A stretch of 64,000 bases of DNA from Corynebacterium matruchotii (GCF_011612265.2 NZ_CP050134.2:1736001-1800000); one strand, 5' to 3'. Shown: positions 35,241 through 45,624, numbered from the stretch's first letter. Notes: generated by a model from the letters alone, not told the origin. Translations and numbers: made by a program.

Positions 35241-35813
35241 CTAGCGTTCCACCGGGATCGGGTCGGCCGCTATGGTGCGGGTGAGCAGGTCATTGAATTG
35301 ATCATCCGTGGCGGCACCGGTCACGATCAGCCGCACATCCCCAAGATCCACCACCCGCACGGCACGGGTGTCCCAGTCAGTGCCGGTGTACACCATGACG
35401 GTGTGGCCGGCTAGATCATAGGTTGAGGTCTGTTCCCGCACATGCTCATCCAGATTTTCGACCGCTTGTTCGACCGGAACGTCGGTTTGGGTGAGCTGCG
35501 CATAGCCGTTGTTACCAATGACCCATCCCACGATGGGCGCGGGTTTGCCGGCCACCGCGCCCCGGCGCGCAGAGTTGGGGGTCCAATCGTCGGGAACCTG
35601 GGGGAGCCGGATGGGGAAGCTGGAGGCGCGGGCTTCGAGATTGAAGAAGGTTGCGGCGTCGACTTTCACGACCGGCGTGTTTTGGGGGGTGTTGCGGCCG
35701 TAGCTGCACATTCCGGTGAAGGCGACGGATGCGATCATGACGGCGAGAATAGCGGCAAGTGAGTAGATGATGTCTCGGCCGCTTTGGAAGATTTTGGGTT
35801 TTTCGTCGGTCAC
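35241..35813 (-). CDS. DUF4245 membrane-anchored protein
   Basis: 190 residues from the GTG at 35813 (an ATG at 35852 is the longer alternative). One membrane helix near the N-terminus (YSLAAILAVMIASVAFTGM), then an extracytoplasmic domain with LPQVPDDWTPNSARR and VGWVIGNNGYAQLTQTD typical of DUF4245. The family is conserved next to glpX in Mycobacteriales and has no known function. CATACT nine bases before the GTG fits a -10 box of a leaderless transcript, which is why I prefer this start. Confidence 0.8.
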   Translation of the reverse strand: MTDEKPKIFQSGRDIIYSLAAILAVMIASVAFTGMCSYGRNTPQNTPVVKVDAATFFNLEARASSFPIRLPQVPDDWTPNSARRGAVAGKPAPIVGWVIGNNGYAQLTQTDVPVEQAVENLDEHVREQTSTYDLAGHTVMVYTGTDWDTRAVRVVDLGDVRLIVTGAATDDQFNDLLTRTIAADPIPVER

Positions 35814-36153
35814 GGCGTTCAGTATGGCATGAATGGGTGGGTTTTCCGGCATGCTTGATCATGCTGTGGCGCCGGGAGGGCGTCGATAGGTTTTGGCGTC
35901 TCACCATGTCATACGCGCCATGATTACCACCCGTGTGCGCGGCAAGACCAAAATTTTTCCGAGCATAAATTTGGCATCTTTGGGTTTCGGTCGCCTAAAA
36001 TCCCGGATTTTACCCTAATTCGGGTGAGAGTTTTTCCCACAAGTCGGGATGGAAATGGAAGAATGAAAGGCGGGATTTTTTATCACTTTTCCCACTGATT
36101 TTATGCCATATTTTTTGGCGCTCACTTTTGATTATGAAGGAGTCTGTGACCCC
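35814..36153. promoter_or_regulatory. Divergent control region of DUF4245 and glpX genes with a palindrome
   Basis: About 340 bases, AT-rich toward glpX. A perfect palindrome AAAATCCCGGATTTT lies at 35997-36011 and a half-site-like GGGATTTTTT at about 36074, both upstream of glpX. These look like operator sequences; the regulator is not identified. The glpX ribosome site GAAGGAG is at about 36136-36142. Confidence 0.4.
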
Positions 36154-37161
36154 ATGTCACCATCTCGTCCTGGTATTCCTGATCGTAACTTGGCTCTTGA
36201 ATTGGTTCGCGTCACCGAGGCCGCCGCACTGGCTTCCGGCCGGTGGGTGGGCCGCGGTAAGAAAAATGAGGGTGATGGTGCCGCAGTCGATGCAATGCGC
36301 ACCTTGATTAATTCGGTTCAAATGAATGGTGTCGTGGTGATTGGTGAAGGGGAGAAAGACCAGGCACCGATGCTGTTTAATGGTGAGCGTGTGGGTACCG
36401 GTGAGGGCGCCGAGGTGGATATTGCGGTGGACCCGATTGATGGTACGACGCTCATGGCCGAGGGTCGCCCGAATGCGATTTCGGTGCTGGCTGCCGCCGA
36501 GCGGGGTTCAATGTTTGACCCGTCGGCGGTTTTTTATATGAAGAAGATTGCGGTGGGCCCAGATGCTGTGGGTTGTATCGATATTACGGCGCCGGTGTCG
36601 CATAACATTCAGGCGGTGGCGAAGGCAAAGGGGATTACGCCCTCGGATGTGACGGTGGTGGTGTTGGATCGGCCCAGGCATGCCGAGTTGATTCAGGATG
36701 TGCGGGATTCGGGCGCGAAGGTGCGACTGATTCGGGATGGTGACGTGGCTGGTGCAGTGGCCGCGGCACAGGACACCAACTCGGTGGACATCATGATGGG
36801 CGTGGGGGGCACTCCTGAGGGCATTATTGCGGCGTGTGCCATGAAGTGTATGGGTGGTGAGATTCAGGGAATTTTGGCACCGAAGGATGCTGCCGAGGCG
36901 GAAAAGGCCCAGGCTGCTGGCCATGATTTGGGTAAGGTTTTAACCACGGATGACCTGGTTACTTCGAATAATTGTTTCTTCGTGGCCACGGGTGTGACCA
37001 ATGGTGACATGTTGCGGGGCGTGTCGTATCGCGCGAATGGTGCAACCACCCGGTCGCTGGTGATGCGGTCGCGGTCGGGCACGATTCGGTACATCGAGTC
37101 GGTGCATAAGTTAGCGAAGTTACAGGAGTATGCGGTGGTGGATTATTCGCCGAAGCCATAA
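36154..37161 (+). CDS. glpX: Class II fructose-1,6-bisphosphatase
   Basis: 335 residues from the ATG at 36154, which follows GAAGGAG and begins at the family N-terminus ([18 protein letters not shown]). Metal and substrate motifs [25 protein letters not shown] and [12 protein letters not shown] are intact. This is the gluconeogenic fructose bisphosphatase of actinobacteria. A copy of the dispersed motif and a hairpin terminator follow within 70 bases. Confidence 0.96.
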   Translation: MSPSRPGIPDRNLALELVRVTEAAALASGRWVGRGKKNEGDGAAVDAMRTLINSVQMNGVVVIGEGEKDQAPMLFNGERVGTGEGAEVDIAVDPIDGTTLMAEGRPNAISVLAAAERGSMFDPSAVFYMKKIAVGPDAVGCIDITAPVSHNIQAVAKAKGITPSDVTVVVLDRPRHAELIQDVRDSGAKVRLIRDGDVAGAVAAAQDTNSVDIMMGVGGTPEGIIAACAMKCMGGEIQGILAPKDAAEAEKAQAAGHDLGKVLTTDDLVTSNNCFFVATGVTNGDMLRGVSYRANGATTRSLVMRSRSGTIRYIESVHKLAKLQEYAVVDYSPKP

Positions 37162-37170
37162 GGGTTTTTC

Positions 37171-37184
37171 GCTTGTCGACGCCC
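37171..37184 (+). repeat. Dispersed motif GCTTGTCGACGCCC, copy 3
   Basis: Starts 10 bases after the glpX stop codon, in sense orientation, preceded by TTTTTC. This copy shows the extended 14-base form. Confidence 0.7.
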
Positions 37185-37200
37185 AGGGTGTGGCGTAGCT

Positions 37201-37231
37201 CTCGGGGATTGTGCCCCACCCCGAGAGTGAT
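37201..37231 (+). terminator. Rho-independent terminator after glpX
   Basis: CTCGGGG and CCCCGAG form a seven-base stem around an 11-base loop, followed by AGTGATTTTT. Confidence 0.65.
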
Positions 37232-37313
37232 TTTTGGTACATACTTTAAGGGGTAGTGTTTTCGGCACTCAACCGATAGTTATAGCTTTCTATTTTTGTA
37301 AGGTGGTCTTTTT

Positions 37314-38711
37314 ATGACTGAATATCGCATCGAACACGACACCATGGGTGAGGTCAAGGTCCCGGTTGATGCCCTATGGCGGGCGCAAACCCAGCGGGCA
37401 GTGGAGAACTTCCCGATTTCCGGTCGGGGGTTGCAGCCCGCCCAGATTCGGGCCATGGGGTTGTTGAAGGCTGCGTGCGCCCAGGTGAATAAGGACCGGG
37501 GTTTACTTACCGATGAGCAGGCGGATGCCATTATTGCGGCCGCGAAGGAGATCGCGGACGGTAAACATGATGCCGAGTTCCCCATTGATGTGTTCCAGAC
37601 TGGTTCGGGCACGTCTTCGAACATGAACACCAATGAGGTCATTGCGTCGATCGCTAAGGCCAATGGTGTTGAGGTGCACCCCAACGATCATGTAAATATG
37701 GGCCAGTCGTCGAACGATACGTTCCCGACCGCCACCCACATTGCCGCCACCGAGGCTGCCGTGACCGTGCTCATTCCAGCATTGAAGGTGCTGCATGATT
37801 CGTTGGCTGCGAAGGCCAAGGAGTGGGAGCATGTGGTGAAGTCGGGCCGCACTCACTTGATGGATGCGGTGCCGGTGACGTTGGGCCAGGAGTTTAGCGG
37901 TTATGCCCGGCAGATTGCCGCCGGTATTGAGCGAGTCGAGGCCACATTGCCGCGCCTTGGTGAGGTGCCGATCGGTGGTACCGCGGTGGGTACGGGTCTG
38001 AATACCCCGGCTGATTTCGGCGCTAAGGTTGTGGCCGAGCTGGTGAAGCTCACCAATGTCACGGAGTTAAAGGAGTGCGTGAATCATTTCGAGGCTCAGG
38101 CGAACCGGGATGGGTTGGTGGAGTTTTCCGGGGCGATGCGCACGGTGGCAGTGTCGTTGAATAAGATTGCCAACGATATTCGGTGGATGGGTTCGGGCCC
38201 GCTGACCGGCCTGGGCGAAATTCACCTGCCGGATTTGCAGCCGGGTTCGTCGATCATGCCGGGTAAGGTGAATCCGGTGCTGTGCGAGACCGCCACCCAG
38301 GTTGCGGCACAGGTGATTGGTAATGATACTGCCGTGGCGTTTGCTGGTTCCCAGGGGCAGTTCGAATTGAATGTGTTCATCCCGGTGATGGCCCGGAACG
38401 TGCTGGAGTCGGCAACGCTGTTGGCCAATACTGCCCGGGTGTTTGCCGCGAAGCTGGTGGATGGCATTGAGCCGAATGAGAAGCGGATGCGCACGCTAGC
38501 CGAGTCGTCCCCGTCCATCGTGACCCCGTTGAATTCGGCGATCGGCTACGAGAATGCCGCCAAGGTAGCTAAGACCGCATTGAAGGAGGGTAAGACCATC
38601 CGGCAGACCGTTATCGACCTGGGGTTTGTTGATGGTGAGAAGCTGACTGAGGCGGAGTTGGATAAGCGTCTTGACGTGTTGGCCATGGCGAACACGGATC
38701 GGGACAAGTAG
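37314..38711 (+). CDS. fumC: Fumarate hydratase class II
   Basis: 465 residues, normal for the fumarase/aspartase superfamily. The signature loop [11 protein letters not shown] is at 311-321, and [13 protein letters not shown] (about 97-109) and [12 protein letters not shown] (about 177-188, with the catalytic His) are intact. It interconverts fumarate and malate in the TCA cycle. AAGGTGG precedes the ATG. It lies downstream of glpX as in related genomes. Confidence 0.96.
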   Translation: MTEYRIEHDTMGEVKVPVDALWRAQTQRAVENFPISGRGLQPAQIRAMGLLKAACAQVNKDRGLLTDEQADAIIAAAKEIADGKHDAEFPIDVFQTGSGTSSNMNTNEVIASIAKANGVEVHPNDHVNMGQSSNDTFPTATHIAATEAAVTVLIPALKVLHDSLAAKAKEWEHVVKSGRTHLMDAVPVTLGQEFSGYARQIAAGIERVEATLPRLGEVPIGGTAVGTGLNTPADFGAKVVAELVKLTNVTELKECVNHFEAQANRDGLVEFSGAMRTVAVSLNKIANDIRWMGSGPLTGLGEIHLPDLQPGSSIMPGKVNPVLCETATQVAAQVIGNDTAVAFAGSQGQFELNVFIPVMARNVLESATLLANTARVFAAKLVDGIEPNEKRMRTLAESSPSIVTPLNSAIGYENAAKVAKTALKEGKTIRQTVIDLGFVDGEKLTEAELDKRLDVLAMANTDRDK

Positions 38712-38753
38712 TCGCTTCGACTAGCTGTCGCCCTGCCGATAGGTTACGGCGTG

Positions 38754-39434
38754 TTACCGTGACCTGCGGGGGCCGCCGCGTCGTCGACCAGGTTTTCGAC
38801 CCGCGAGTTTTTTCGCCCGGTTTTTGGTTGTGGTTTTTACCGATTTCCGGGCGGGTTGACCCGCGGGTTTCGCATTGGCATGTTGGCTGCCCCGGGTTGA
38901 TTGTGGGGTGCGGCCCTTGGCGATGCCCACGAAGTCTTGGATGGCTTCGCTGTCGTCGGTTTTCCGCCACACCAGGGCAATGGTAGTGGACGGGTAGGTG
39001 GGGTTGTGGTATTCCCGGTGGACGATTTTCTTCCCACTCAGCAGTTTGAGCACCGGCCGGGGAGCGATGACCACTCCCACGCCGGCCGCCACCACGCCCA
39101 GGTGTTCCCGGATGGCGGGAATGTCACTGCTGCCCTGGTAGTGAATGAGCTCACCAACAATATCTTTTTCGCCCACCTGTTCGAGCAGCGTGAGGGTGTG
39201 GTCGACCGGCAGCGCGATCCCCGGTTGCTCGTTGTAAAGCCGCACCACATGCATTTCGTCGGTGACCCGCGCATCCGGCAGCCGCACAAGCGCCACATCG
39301 ACATCCCCGCTCAGTAGCTGCGCCAAAGCATCGTCGCTGGCCACGGTGCGCAGTCCCCCATGATCGGTGCGGTCGGTAAACCGCCGAAACCACTTATCGG
39401 GTTCGGTGCCGGTAATAAAGCTTAAGCTCAACAT
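38754..39434 (-). CDS. LysR-type effector-binding domain without HTH, with basic C-terminal tail
   Basis: 226 residues. The sequence begins directly in a LysR substrate-binding fold (LSLSFITGTEPDKWFRRF, then LLSGDVDVALVRLP and VVAAGVGVVIAPRPVLKLL). The N-terminal winged helix of LysR regulators is absent and there is no upstream frame encoding one. From about residue 172 the tail is strongly basic (KSVKTTTKNRAKKLAGRKPG, ending RRRGGPRRSR), resembling histone-like or AT-hook tails. TAACAT just upstream of the ATG fits a leaderless transcript. It could bind DNA through the tail while sensing a ligand; this is inference. Confidence 0.75.
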   Translation of the reverse strand: MLSLSFITGTEPDKWFRRFTDRTDHGGLRTVASDDALAQLLSGDVDVALVRLPDARVTDEMHVVRLYNEQPGIALPVDHTLTLLEQVGEKDIVGELIHYQGSSDIPAIREHLGVVAAGVGVVIAPRPVLKLLSGKKIVHREYHNPTYPSTTIALVWRKTDDSEAIQDFVGIAKGRTPQSTRGSQHANAKPAGQPARKSVKTTTKNRAKKLAGRKPGRRRGGPRRSR

Positions 39435-39453
39435 GACTTTTAATGTTACTGTT

Positions 39454-39834
39454 GTGACCGTGAATGAAGAATCTGTACGTCAGCCGTCCGGCACAGCCAT
39501 GAAGCCGCAGACCGCCGCGAAAAAGCTGGGCATCTACCTGCCCGCCGCGCCAGAGGAGTTCCAGGCCACCGCGATCACCCACGCAGAGCTTGCGAAACTC
39601 CACACCGACCCGCCCGAATGGTTGCAAACTTTGCGACGCACGGGCCCGCACCCCCGGCCCGTCGTAGCGCAAAAACTCGGCATCACCATTGCCGCCCTCA
39701 AACGCAACGGCATGGACAAGCCGCTCACCACCGCCGAAATCAAGGCGCTGCTGGAAAACCAGCCGGATTGGTTGCGGGAGGCCCGCACCGCCCACGCCGA
39801 AAATCGCACCGCCGCTAGCGAAGAAACCGATTAA
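39454..39834 (+). CDS. DUF5997 family protein
   Basis: 126 residues from a GTG at 39454; an ATG at 39433 and an internal ATG at 39499 (start of MKPQTAAKKLGIYLP) are alternatives. The core (ITHAELAKLHTDPPEWLQTL, RPVVAQKLGITIAALKRNGM and LTTAEIKALLENQPDWL) is the conserved DUF5997 helical protein of actinobacteria, function unknown; the central part reads like a helix-turn-helix. TAATGT eight bases before the GTG could be a -10 box. Divergent from the LysR-like gene with overlapping start regions; converges on pabC with a 20-base overlap. Confidence 0.75.
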   Translation: MTVNEESVRQPSGTAMKPQTAAKKLGIYLPAAPEEFQATAITHAELAKLHTDPPEWLQTLRRTGPHPRPVVAQKLGITIAALKRNGMDKPLTTAEIKALLENQPDWLREARTAHAENRTAASEETD

Positions 39835-40582
39835 GATTCACCGGTGGCGCCGGGGACCGGGTCACAGTGTGTGCGTCATGGATCGTCACCACCGGCGTCC
39901 ACCCATGGAGCGCATTGCCAACCGCGCACGGCAATCGGCGCAGCTCCTTGACGCTGACCGCGCCGGACACCACCCGGATTCCGGCCGCCCGCACCCCCGC
40001 TATGGTGCGCCGCCACGTCACCGACGGCAGCACCCCCGCGTCCGCCGTCACCAGGTGGTCCCCCACCCACGCGACCAGCGCCCCCGTCGTGGTCTCAATG
40101 GCATCGCCGGTGGCTGCGGCCAGTAGTAGCGCATCGTCCGCCCCCTGCCGCACGGCCTCCGCCCGCATATCCGTCAGCACCGGCAAATCCCACCCCTTGA
40201 TTTCCGGGCGTTCCCGCGGATCCGACCCTGCCGGCACCCACAACCTGGTAGCCACCCGGCGCGCCGGGGCCGGCCGCACCCAAAGATACACCTCGCACGG
40301 CCCGCCTCGATCCACCGCGTGGCATTCCAGGCGGGGAAACCACTCCCCCACCTGCGGCAAACAGGCCCGCACCATGGACTCTAGTTCCGCGGCCGAAACC
40401 CCCAGGGGGACAAAACCCGACACAGACCGCACGAACCGGTCAATATGCAACCCCAGCCCCGACACCACTCCGTCAACCAGCAGAAACGAGTCGATCACAT
40501 TATGGTCCGGCGGCGCCGGCAGCAGGGGCACACTCGGCACCGGCACGAACCCTGCAGCACCCAGGCGGTAGCCCTCAGGCAT
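39815..40582 (-). CDS. pabC: Aminodeoxychorismate lyase-like, class IV PLP aminotransferase
   Basis: 255 residues from the ATG at 40582. A diverged class IV aminotransferase: IDSFLLVDGVVSGLGLHIDR near the start, KGWDLPVL with the candidate PLP lysine in the middle, and IETTTGALVAWVGDHLVT with the PLP-phosphate loop after it. It lies 21 bases downstream of pabAB on the same strand, which supports a role in 4-aminobenzoate synthesis (cleaving aminodeoxychorismate to pABA and pyruvate). Confidence 0.82.
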   Translation of the reverse strand: MPEGYRLGAAGFVPVPSVPLLPAPPDHNVIDSFLLVDGVVSGLGLHIDRFVRSVSGFVPLGVSAAELESMVRACLPQVGEWFPRLECHAVDRGGPCEVYLWVRPAPARRVATRLWVPAGSDPRERPEIKGWDLPVLTDMRAEAVRQGADDALLLAAATGDAIETTTGALVAWVGDHLVTADAGVLPSVTWRRTIAGVRAAGIRVVSGAVSVKELRRLPCAVGNALHGWTPVVTIHDAHTVTRSPAPPVNLNRFLR

Positions 40583-40603
40583 CACCGATCACCAACCCAC
40601 CTG

Positions 40604-42622
40604 TTATCCGGTCGGGAAATCCTGGTTGGTGAGGTCCAGCAGCGGCACCGTCTTCGTCATGATCTCCTGGTATTCGGTCTCCGGGTCCGACAGGGCCAAA
40701 ATCGCGCCCCCCACCCCATACGACAGCGAATCACCATCAACAATGATTGAGCGGATCACCATGGACAAGTCCATGGCCCCATCAACCCCGAAATACCCCA
40801 ACGCGCCCGAGTAGATACCCCGAGCCTCCCCTTCGATCGCATCAATGATCTGCATCGTCCTGATCTTCGGCGCCCCCGTCATGGACCCGCCCGGGAAGCT
40901 GGAGCGGATGAGATCCACCCGGGTCTTGTCGCCCCGCAGCTCCGCAGTGACCGTGCTAATTAATTGGTGTACCGTCGAAAACGTCTCAACTTCGAACATT
41001 GGTTCGGCGCGGACGGTGCCGGGTTGGGCCACGTGCGCTAAGTCATTGCGAACCAAATCGACGATCATCAGGTTCTCCGCCCGATCCTTAGGGTTCGTTG
41101 CTAAATCCTCCCGCAGCAGCTCATCCTCCTCCGCGGTCTCCCCCCGAACCCGGGTCCCTTTGATCGGCCGCGACTCAATCATGCCCGCGGCATCCACCCG
41201 CAAAAACCGTTCCGGCGACGTCGACATGACCGCGACATCCCCAAACCGCAGCAACGCCCCAAACGGGCTGGGATTCTCCTCCCGCAGCTGCAAATATGAT
41301 GACACCACGTCAATATTGCCCCGGGCCGTAATCTTATTGGTCAAGCAAATCTCATAGCTGTCGCCGGCATAAATCCGGTCGATGCACTCGTTGATGTCCG
41401 ACAAATATTGGTCGTAGCCGGCTCGGGCCTTCAGCTTTGTTACCCGCATGGGGTGCTCCCGCCGCTTGAGCCGCTTCCGTGGTGAACAAATCGCCTCCAC
41501 GGCCTCGGCCACCCACTGCATCTGCTCCTGGTTGCTCGGCTCATCCGCCCCCGTGAGCCACATCAAATGCACCTGGTTCTGGTGGTGATCCACCGCAACC
41601 GCCCGATCCGCAAACAGCAATGACATGTCCGGGTATGGTGATGTGTGTGCCCGATCCGCCCCGCACTCCGCTTTGAGCTCATAGCCGAGATACCCCACCC
41701 ACCCCAGCTTGAACCCTAAATCCAGGTGGTCGAGGGCGCTGGTGTCCCCCACATGCGTGTTGAGCACCCACTCTAATTGGTCGAGCACGTCCCCCCGACC
41801 CACGTTGTGCATCATTGTCATCGCATACGGTCCCGTGGTGTCCCCCAGGTAGCTCACCCGCCCATCCGCATGGTCATTATCGCTGGCATCCAGCCAGAAA
41901 CTCGTGTAGGAGCGGGCAAACAGATTGCGGTAGATTGTGGCCGTGTTCACTGACTTGTCAATGGTGAGCACATTCGCGTGCCATTTCGGGGTTGGTTTCG
42001 GCGGGGCTGGCACTTTGGGGGCTTGCCGCAGCTGGAAGCTCACGCCGCCGCGGCGGGCGGCCATGCCGAGGAAGTTTTGGAGGAGTCGGTGTCCGTCGAA
42101 ACCGCCAACGGATTCTGGGTGAAACTGCACCCCCCATTGTGGTAGCTCCTTGTGGGCCATGGCCATGGGGATGCCGTCAATGGTTCTAGCGGTCACCACC
42201 AGGGAGTCGGGTATTGGTTCAGCAATGAGTGAATGATAGCGGACCACTTCCAGGGGGCTGGGGAGGCCGGCGAATAGGCCAACACCGTCGTGGTAGACCC
42301 ACACGGTTTGGCCGTGCACGGGTTCGGGGGCATAGTCGGTACCGCCACCCCACGCCTGGGCGAGAGCTTGGTGCCCGAGGCATACGCCCAGCATAGGGAC
42401 GTCGGCAAGCTTGATGATGTTGAGGGTGTTGCCGATGTCCACCGGGTTGTCCGCCCTGCCGGGGCCGGGGGAAAAGATCACTGCATCAAAGCTGGCGATG
42501 AATTCAATGCTGAGTTTTTCGTCATGGTTGACCACTGTGGGGCGTTGGCCAACCAGGTCCTCTAGGTAAGAAACCAGGTTGAAAGTGAACGAATCCTGGT
42601 GATCAATGACTAAGATGCGCAC
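40604..42622 (-). CDS. pabAB: Fused aminodeoxychorismate synthase (PabA-PabB)
   Basis: 672 residues. Residues 1-190 are a glutamine amidotransferase with nucleophile Cys81 (LGVCLGHQA) and H168/E170 (GVQFHPES). The rest is the chorismate-binding synthase domain with IESRPIKGTRVRG, where the Lys (PIKGT) is the mark of PabB as opposed to TrpE, and SSFPGGSMTGAPK. It converts chorismate and glutamine to aminodeoxychorismate for folate. GTG start without a ribosome site; TCTAACCT about ten bases upstream may be the -10 of a leaderless transcript. Confidence 0.94.
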   Translation of the reverse strand: MRILVIDHQDSFTFNLVSYLEDLVGQRPTVVNHDEKLSIEFIASFDAVIFSPGPGRADNPVDIGNTLNIIKLADVPMLGVCLGHQALAQAWGGGTDYAPEPVHGQTVWVYHDGVGLFAGLPSPLEVVRYHSLIAEPIPDSLVVTARTIDGIPMAMAHKELPQWGVQFHPESVGGFDGHRLLQNFLGMAARRGGVSFQLRQAPKVPAPPKPTPKWHANVLTIDKSVNTATIYRNLFARSYTSFWLDASDNDHADGRVSYLGDTTGPYAMTMMHNVGRGDVLDQLEWVLNTHVGDTSALDHLDLGFKLGWVGYLGYELKAECGADRAHTSPYPDMSLLFADRAVAVDHHQNQVHLMWLTGADEPSNQEQMQWVAEAVEAICSPRKRLKRREHPMRVTKLKARAGYDQYLSDINECIDRIYAGDSYEICLTNKITARGNIDVVSSYLQLREENPSPFGALLRFGDVAVMSTSPERFLRVDAAGMIESRPIKGTRVRGETAEEDELLREDLATNPKDRAENLMIVDLVRNDLAHVAQPGTVRAEPMFEVETFSTVHQLISTVTAELRGDKTRVDLIRSSFPGGSMTGAPKIRTMQIIDAIEGEARGIYSGALGYFGVDGAMDLSMVIRSIIVDGDSLSYGVGGAILALSDPETEYQEIMTKTVPLLDLTNQDFPTG

Positions 42623-42673
42623 AAACCCAAAGGTTAGACGATGAATGGGTGAGTAGCAAAGATTTTTCGGGTT

Positions 42674-43957
42674 TTATATCAGGCGCCAGTCTTCCAATCC
42701 GTCGTAGAGCGGGAAAGCGTCGGCCAGTTTCGCAACCCGGGCCTGCAAATCTGGTACCGCCGTGGCGTTGGTGAGGGCTTCGGCAATGATGTCGGCGACT
42801 TCGGTGAAGGCGGCAGCGTCGAAACCGCGGGTGGCCAGCGCGGGTGTGCCGATGCGCAGCCCGGAGGTCACCATCGGTGGCCGGGGGTCGAAGGGCACGG
42901 CATTGCGGTTGACGGTGATGCCCACCTCGTGCAGTAGGTCTTCGGCTTGTTTACCGTCGAGTTGCGAGTTCCGCAGGTCGACGAGGGCCAGGTGCACATC
43001 GGTCCCGCCGGTGAGCACGCCAATGCCGGCGGCCTGGCAGTCGGCTGCGGTGAGCCGCTCCGCCAGGATGTGGGCGCCGTCGAGGGTGCGCTGCTGGCGC
43101 TGCCTAAACTGGTCGGTGGCGGCAATCTTCATGGCCACGGCCTTGGCGGCAATGGCGTGCATGAGCGGACCACCCTGCTGGCCGGGGAAGACCGCGGAGT
43201 TAATGGCCTTAGCGTATTCCTGCTTGGCGAGGATCATGCCGGAGCGGGGCCCGCCCAGGGTTTTATGCACGGTGGTCGACACGACATCGGCGTGCGGGAT
43301 GGGGCTGGGGTGCAGGCCGGCGGCGACTAGGCCGGCGAAGTGGGCCATGTCCACCCACAGTTTCGCCCCCACCTCGTCGGCGATGGCGCGGAAGGCCGCA
43401 AAATCCTGGTGGCGCGGGTAGGCGGACCAGCCGGCGATAATCACCTGCGGCCGTTCGGCCAGGGCCTGCTCCCGCACTCGGTCCATGTCGATACGGAAGG
43501 TGGTGGGGTCTACTTCGTAGGCGACCACCTGGTAGAGCTTCCCGGAAAAGTTCAGGCGCATACCGTGGGTGAGGTGGCCGCCGTGGGCGAGGGACAGGCC
43601 CATGATTTTATCGCCCGGGTTGGCGAGCGCCATGAGCACGGCAGCATTGGCTTGGGCGCCGGCGTGCGGCTGCACATTGGCAAATTCGGCGCCGAAGAGG
43701 GCTTTCGCACGGTCGCGGGCCAGGTTTTCTACTATGTCGGAGTTTTCGCAGCCACCATAGTAGCGGCGGCCCGGGTAGCCCTCGGCGTATTTATTGGTGA
43801 AAACGGAGCCCTGGGCTTGGAGAACGCTGCGGGGCACGAAATTTTCCGAGGCAATCATTTCCAGGGTGGCGCGTTGGCGACCTAGTTCGCCGGCGATTGC
43901 TGCCGCCACATCCGGGTCAAATTCTGCTAGTGGCTGGTATTGGATGTCGTCTGTCAC
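42674..43957 (-). CDS. glyA: Serine hydroxymethyltransferase
   Basis: 427 residues from the GTG at 43957 (GGAG 11 bases upstream, family-like start [16 protein letters not shown]); an in-frame ATG at 43978 would add seven residues. The PLP lysine is in [16 protein letters not shown], and [15 protein letters not shown] and [13 protein letters not shown] are intact. It converts serine and tetrahydrofolate to glycine and methylene-THF. Divergent from coaA; the folate genes pabAB and pabC follow on the same strand. Confidence 0.96.
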   Translation of the reverse strand: MTDDIQYQPLAEFDPDVAAAIAGELGRQRATLEMIASENFVPRSVLQAQGSVFTNKYAEGYPGRRYYGGCENSDIVENLARDRAKALFGAEFANVQPHAGAQANAAVLMALANPGDKIMGLSLAHGGHLTHGMRLNFSGKLYQVVAYEVDPTTFRIDMDRVREQALAERPQVIIAGWSAYPRHQDFAAFRAIADEVGAKLWVDMAHFAGLVAAGLHPSPIPHADVVSTTVHKTLGGPRSGMILAKQEYAKAINSAVFPGQQGGPLMHAIAAKAVAMKIAATDQFRQRQQRTLDGAHILAERLTAADCQAAGIGVLTGGTDVHLALVDLRNSQLDGKQAEDLLHEVGITVNRNAVPFDPRPPMVTSGLRIGTPALATRGFDAAAFTEVADIIAEALTNATAVPDLQARVAKLADAFPLYDGLEDWRLI

Positions 43958-44139
43958 GGTCAATCGCGCTCCAATCATGCGGTTTTCGATTGTGGAAGGT
44001 TTAAGAATAGTTTAATGGATCACGCTGCGCGTTACCGGCTAATATTGCGTGGGTTGATAAGCGGCAGGGTGGGTTTCCTGGGATAGCTCCTCATGAGGTT
44101 CTTTGTGTCCCGCCACGAGCTGTTGGCAGAATAAGTGAT

Positions 44140-45066
44140 ATGACCCGCCCTAATGTTTCCAGCCCCTATCTAGATTTTGATAGGCGCGCCTGGAGTGGAC
44201 TCCGTAATTCTTTCCCGCAAGTGCTCACGGAGGATGATCTGGAAAAGATTCGAGGCATTGGGGAATCCATTGATTTGGCCGAGGTTGCCGACGTTTATTT
44301 GCCGCTCAGCCGGTTGATTCACTTGCAGATTCAGGCGCGGCAGGAGCTGACCGCAACAACTGAAACGTTTTTGGGCGAAAACCCGCAGCATGTACCGTTT
44401 GTGATTGGGGTGGCGGGTTCGGTGGCGGTGGGAAAATCCACCACGGCCCGCCTCTTGCAGGTGTTATTGCAGCGGTGGCCCAGCCATCCGCATGTGGATT
44501 TGGTCACAACCGACGGGTTTCTGTACCCCGGCGCGCAGCTGCGGAAGCGGGGGCTCATGAGCCGGAAGGGGTTTCCGGAAAGCTACGATCAGCGGGCATT
44601 GTTGCGGTTTGTGACGGATGTGAAATCGGGCAGGCCGAATGTGCAGGCGCCGGTGTATTCGCACACACTCTACGACCGGGTGCCGAACGAGTTTATTACG
44701 GTGAACCGGCCGGACATTCTCATCGTTGAGGGGTTGAATGTGTTGCAAACCGGCCCTACCCTGGTGATTTCTGATTTGTTTGATTTTTCGGTGTATGTGG
44801 ATGCGCGCACGGAAGATATTGAGCGTTGGTATATTGAGCGGTTTTTGGAGTTGCGCGCCACCGCGTTCCGGGAGCCGGATGCGCATTTTTCCCATTACGC
44901 CCAGTTGCCGGATAGCGCGGCGGCGCAGAAGGCGCGGCATATTTGGCAGACGATTAATCTGCCGAACCTGGTGGAGAATATTCTCCCCACGCGGGTGCGG
45001 GCATCGTTGGTGTTGACGAAGCGTTCCGACCATTCGGTGCAGCGGGTGCGCATGCGCAAGCTTTGA
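44140..45066 (+). CDS. coaA: Pantothenate kinase, type I
   Basis: 308 residues, normal for prokaryotic type I PanK. Walker [10 protein letters not shown] at 93-101, then [15 protein letters not shown] and the [15 protein letters not shown] segment characteristic of CoaA. It catalyses the first, regulated step of CoA synthesis. No clear Shine-Dalgarno precedes the ATG. A motif variant follows its stop codon. Confidence 0.96.
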   Translation: MTRPNVSSPYLDFDRRAWSGLRNSFPQVLTEDDLEKIRGIGESIDLAEVADVYLPLSRLIHLQIQARQELTATTETFLGENPQHVPFVIGVAGSVAVGKSTTARLLQVLLQRWPSHPHVDLVTTDGFLYPGAQLRKRGLMSRKGFPESYDQRALLRFVTDVKSGRPNVQAPVYSHTLYDRVPNEFITVNRPDILIVEGLNVLQTGPTLVISDLFDFSVYVDARTEDIERWYIERFLELRATAFREPDAHFSHYAQLPDSAAAQKARHIWQTINLPNLVENILPTRVRASLVLTKRSDHSVQRVRMRKL

Positions 45067-45078
45067 TCGTTGGCTGCC

Positions 45079-45092
45079 GCTTTGCGACGCCC
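45079..45092 (+). repeat. Dispersed motif variant GCTTTGCGACGCCC
   Basis: Twelve bases after the coaA stop codon, in sense orientation; two substitutions from the glpX copy. Confidence 0.5.
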
Positions 45093-45102
45093 AATGGTGG
45101 GA

Positions 45103-45624
45103 TCAGCCCGCAGTAACCCAGGACACGATGGGGTCAAGGTAGCTGAAGTCAATGCCGTCGATGTCTTTGTTATAGCCCGCCACCAGGGCTTGTTCGGCGG
45201 GGGATTTTCCGGGTTTCAGTTTCAGCGCGGTAACGATCGAGGTGAGGATGGCCTTGTGACCGGGTTGCACAGTGGAATAGTTGAGCCGGCCGGGAACGTA
45301 AAACCTGGTGCAGGTGTCCGGCACCATGGAGCACATTTGGTCTTTGGCCTTGGCAGATTCAATGGGGGTCATGCCCACCGCGACGGCGGCAATGTTTCGC
45401 CCGAGGGGTGATTCGGTGCTGATGCGGGTGGCAAGTTTGGCCGCGGGGATGACCGGTCCGTGAACATAGCTGAAAATCACCACGGGTTTGTCGTCGACAG
45501 GCACCGGACGGTCAGCGTCGAATGCTTGTGCGGATATGTCTTGCATGGTGAGGAGTTCGGCAAGTTTTTCCGCATATTCTTTCGACGAGGAGTAGATGGA
45601 TTGGTACCGAATATGGGCGTCCAT
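45103..45624 (-). CDS. Flavodoxin-domain protein
   Basis: 173 residues. A short flavodoxin-like fold: IRYQSIYSSSKEYAEKLAEL replaces the usual TGxT phosphate loop, KPVVIFSYVHGPVIP is the second FMN loop, and the C-terminal helix pair is regular. AAGGACAG precedes the ATG. It follows the prenyl synthase gene by 24 bases on the same strand and is likely cotranscribed. Its electron-transfer partner is unknown. Confidence 0.7.
   Translation of the reverse strand: MDAHIRYQSIYSSSKEYAEKLAELLTMQDISAQAFDADRPVPVDDKPVVIFSYVHGPVIPAAKLATRISTESPLGRNIAAVAVGMTPIESAKAKDQMCSMVPDTCTRFYVPGRLNYSTVQPGHKAILTSIVTALKLKPGKSPAEQALVAGYNKDIDGIDFSYLDPIVSWVTAG

Noticed and set aside
43979..44139. Riboswitch upstream of glyA or coaA
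   Set aside because: No glycine, THF or SAM aptamer core sequence could be found in the divergent leader.
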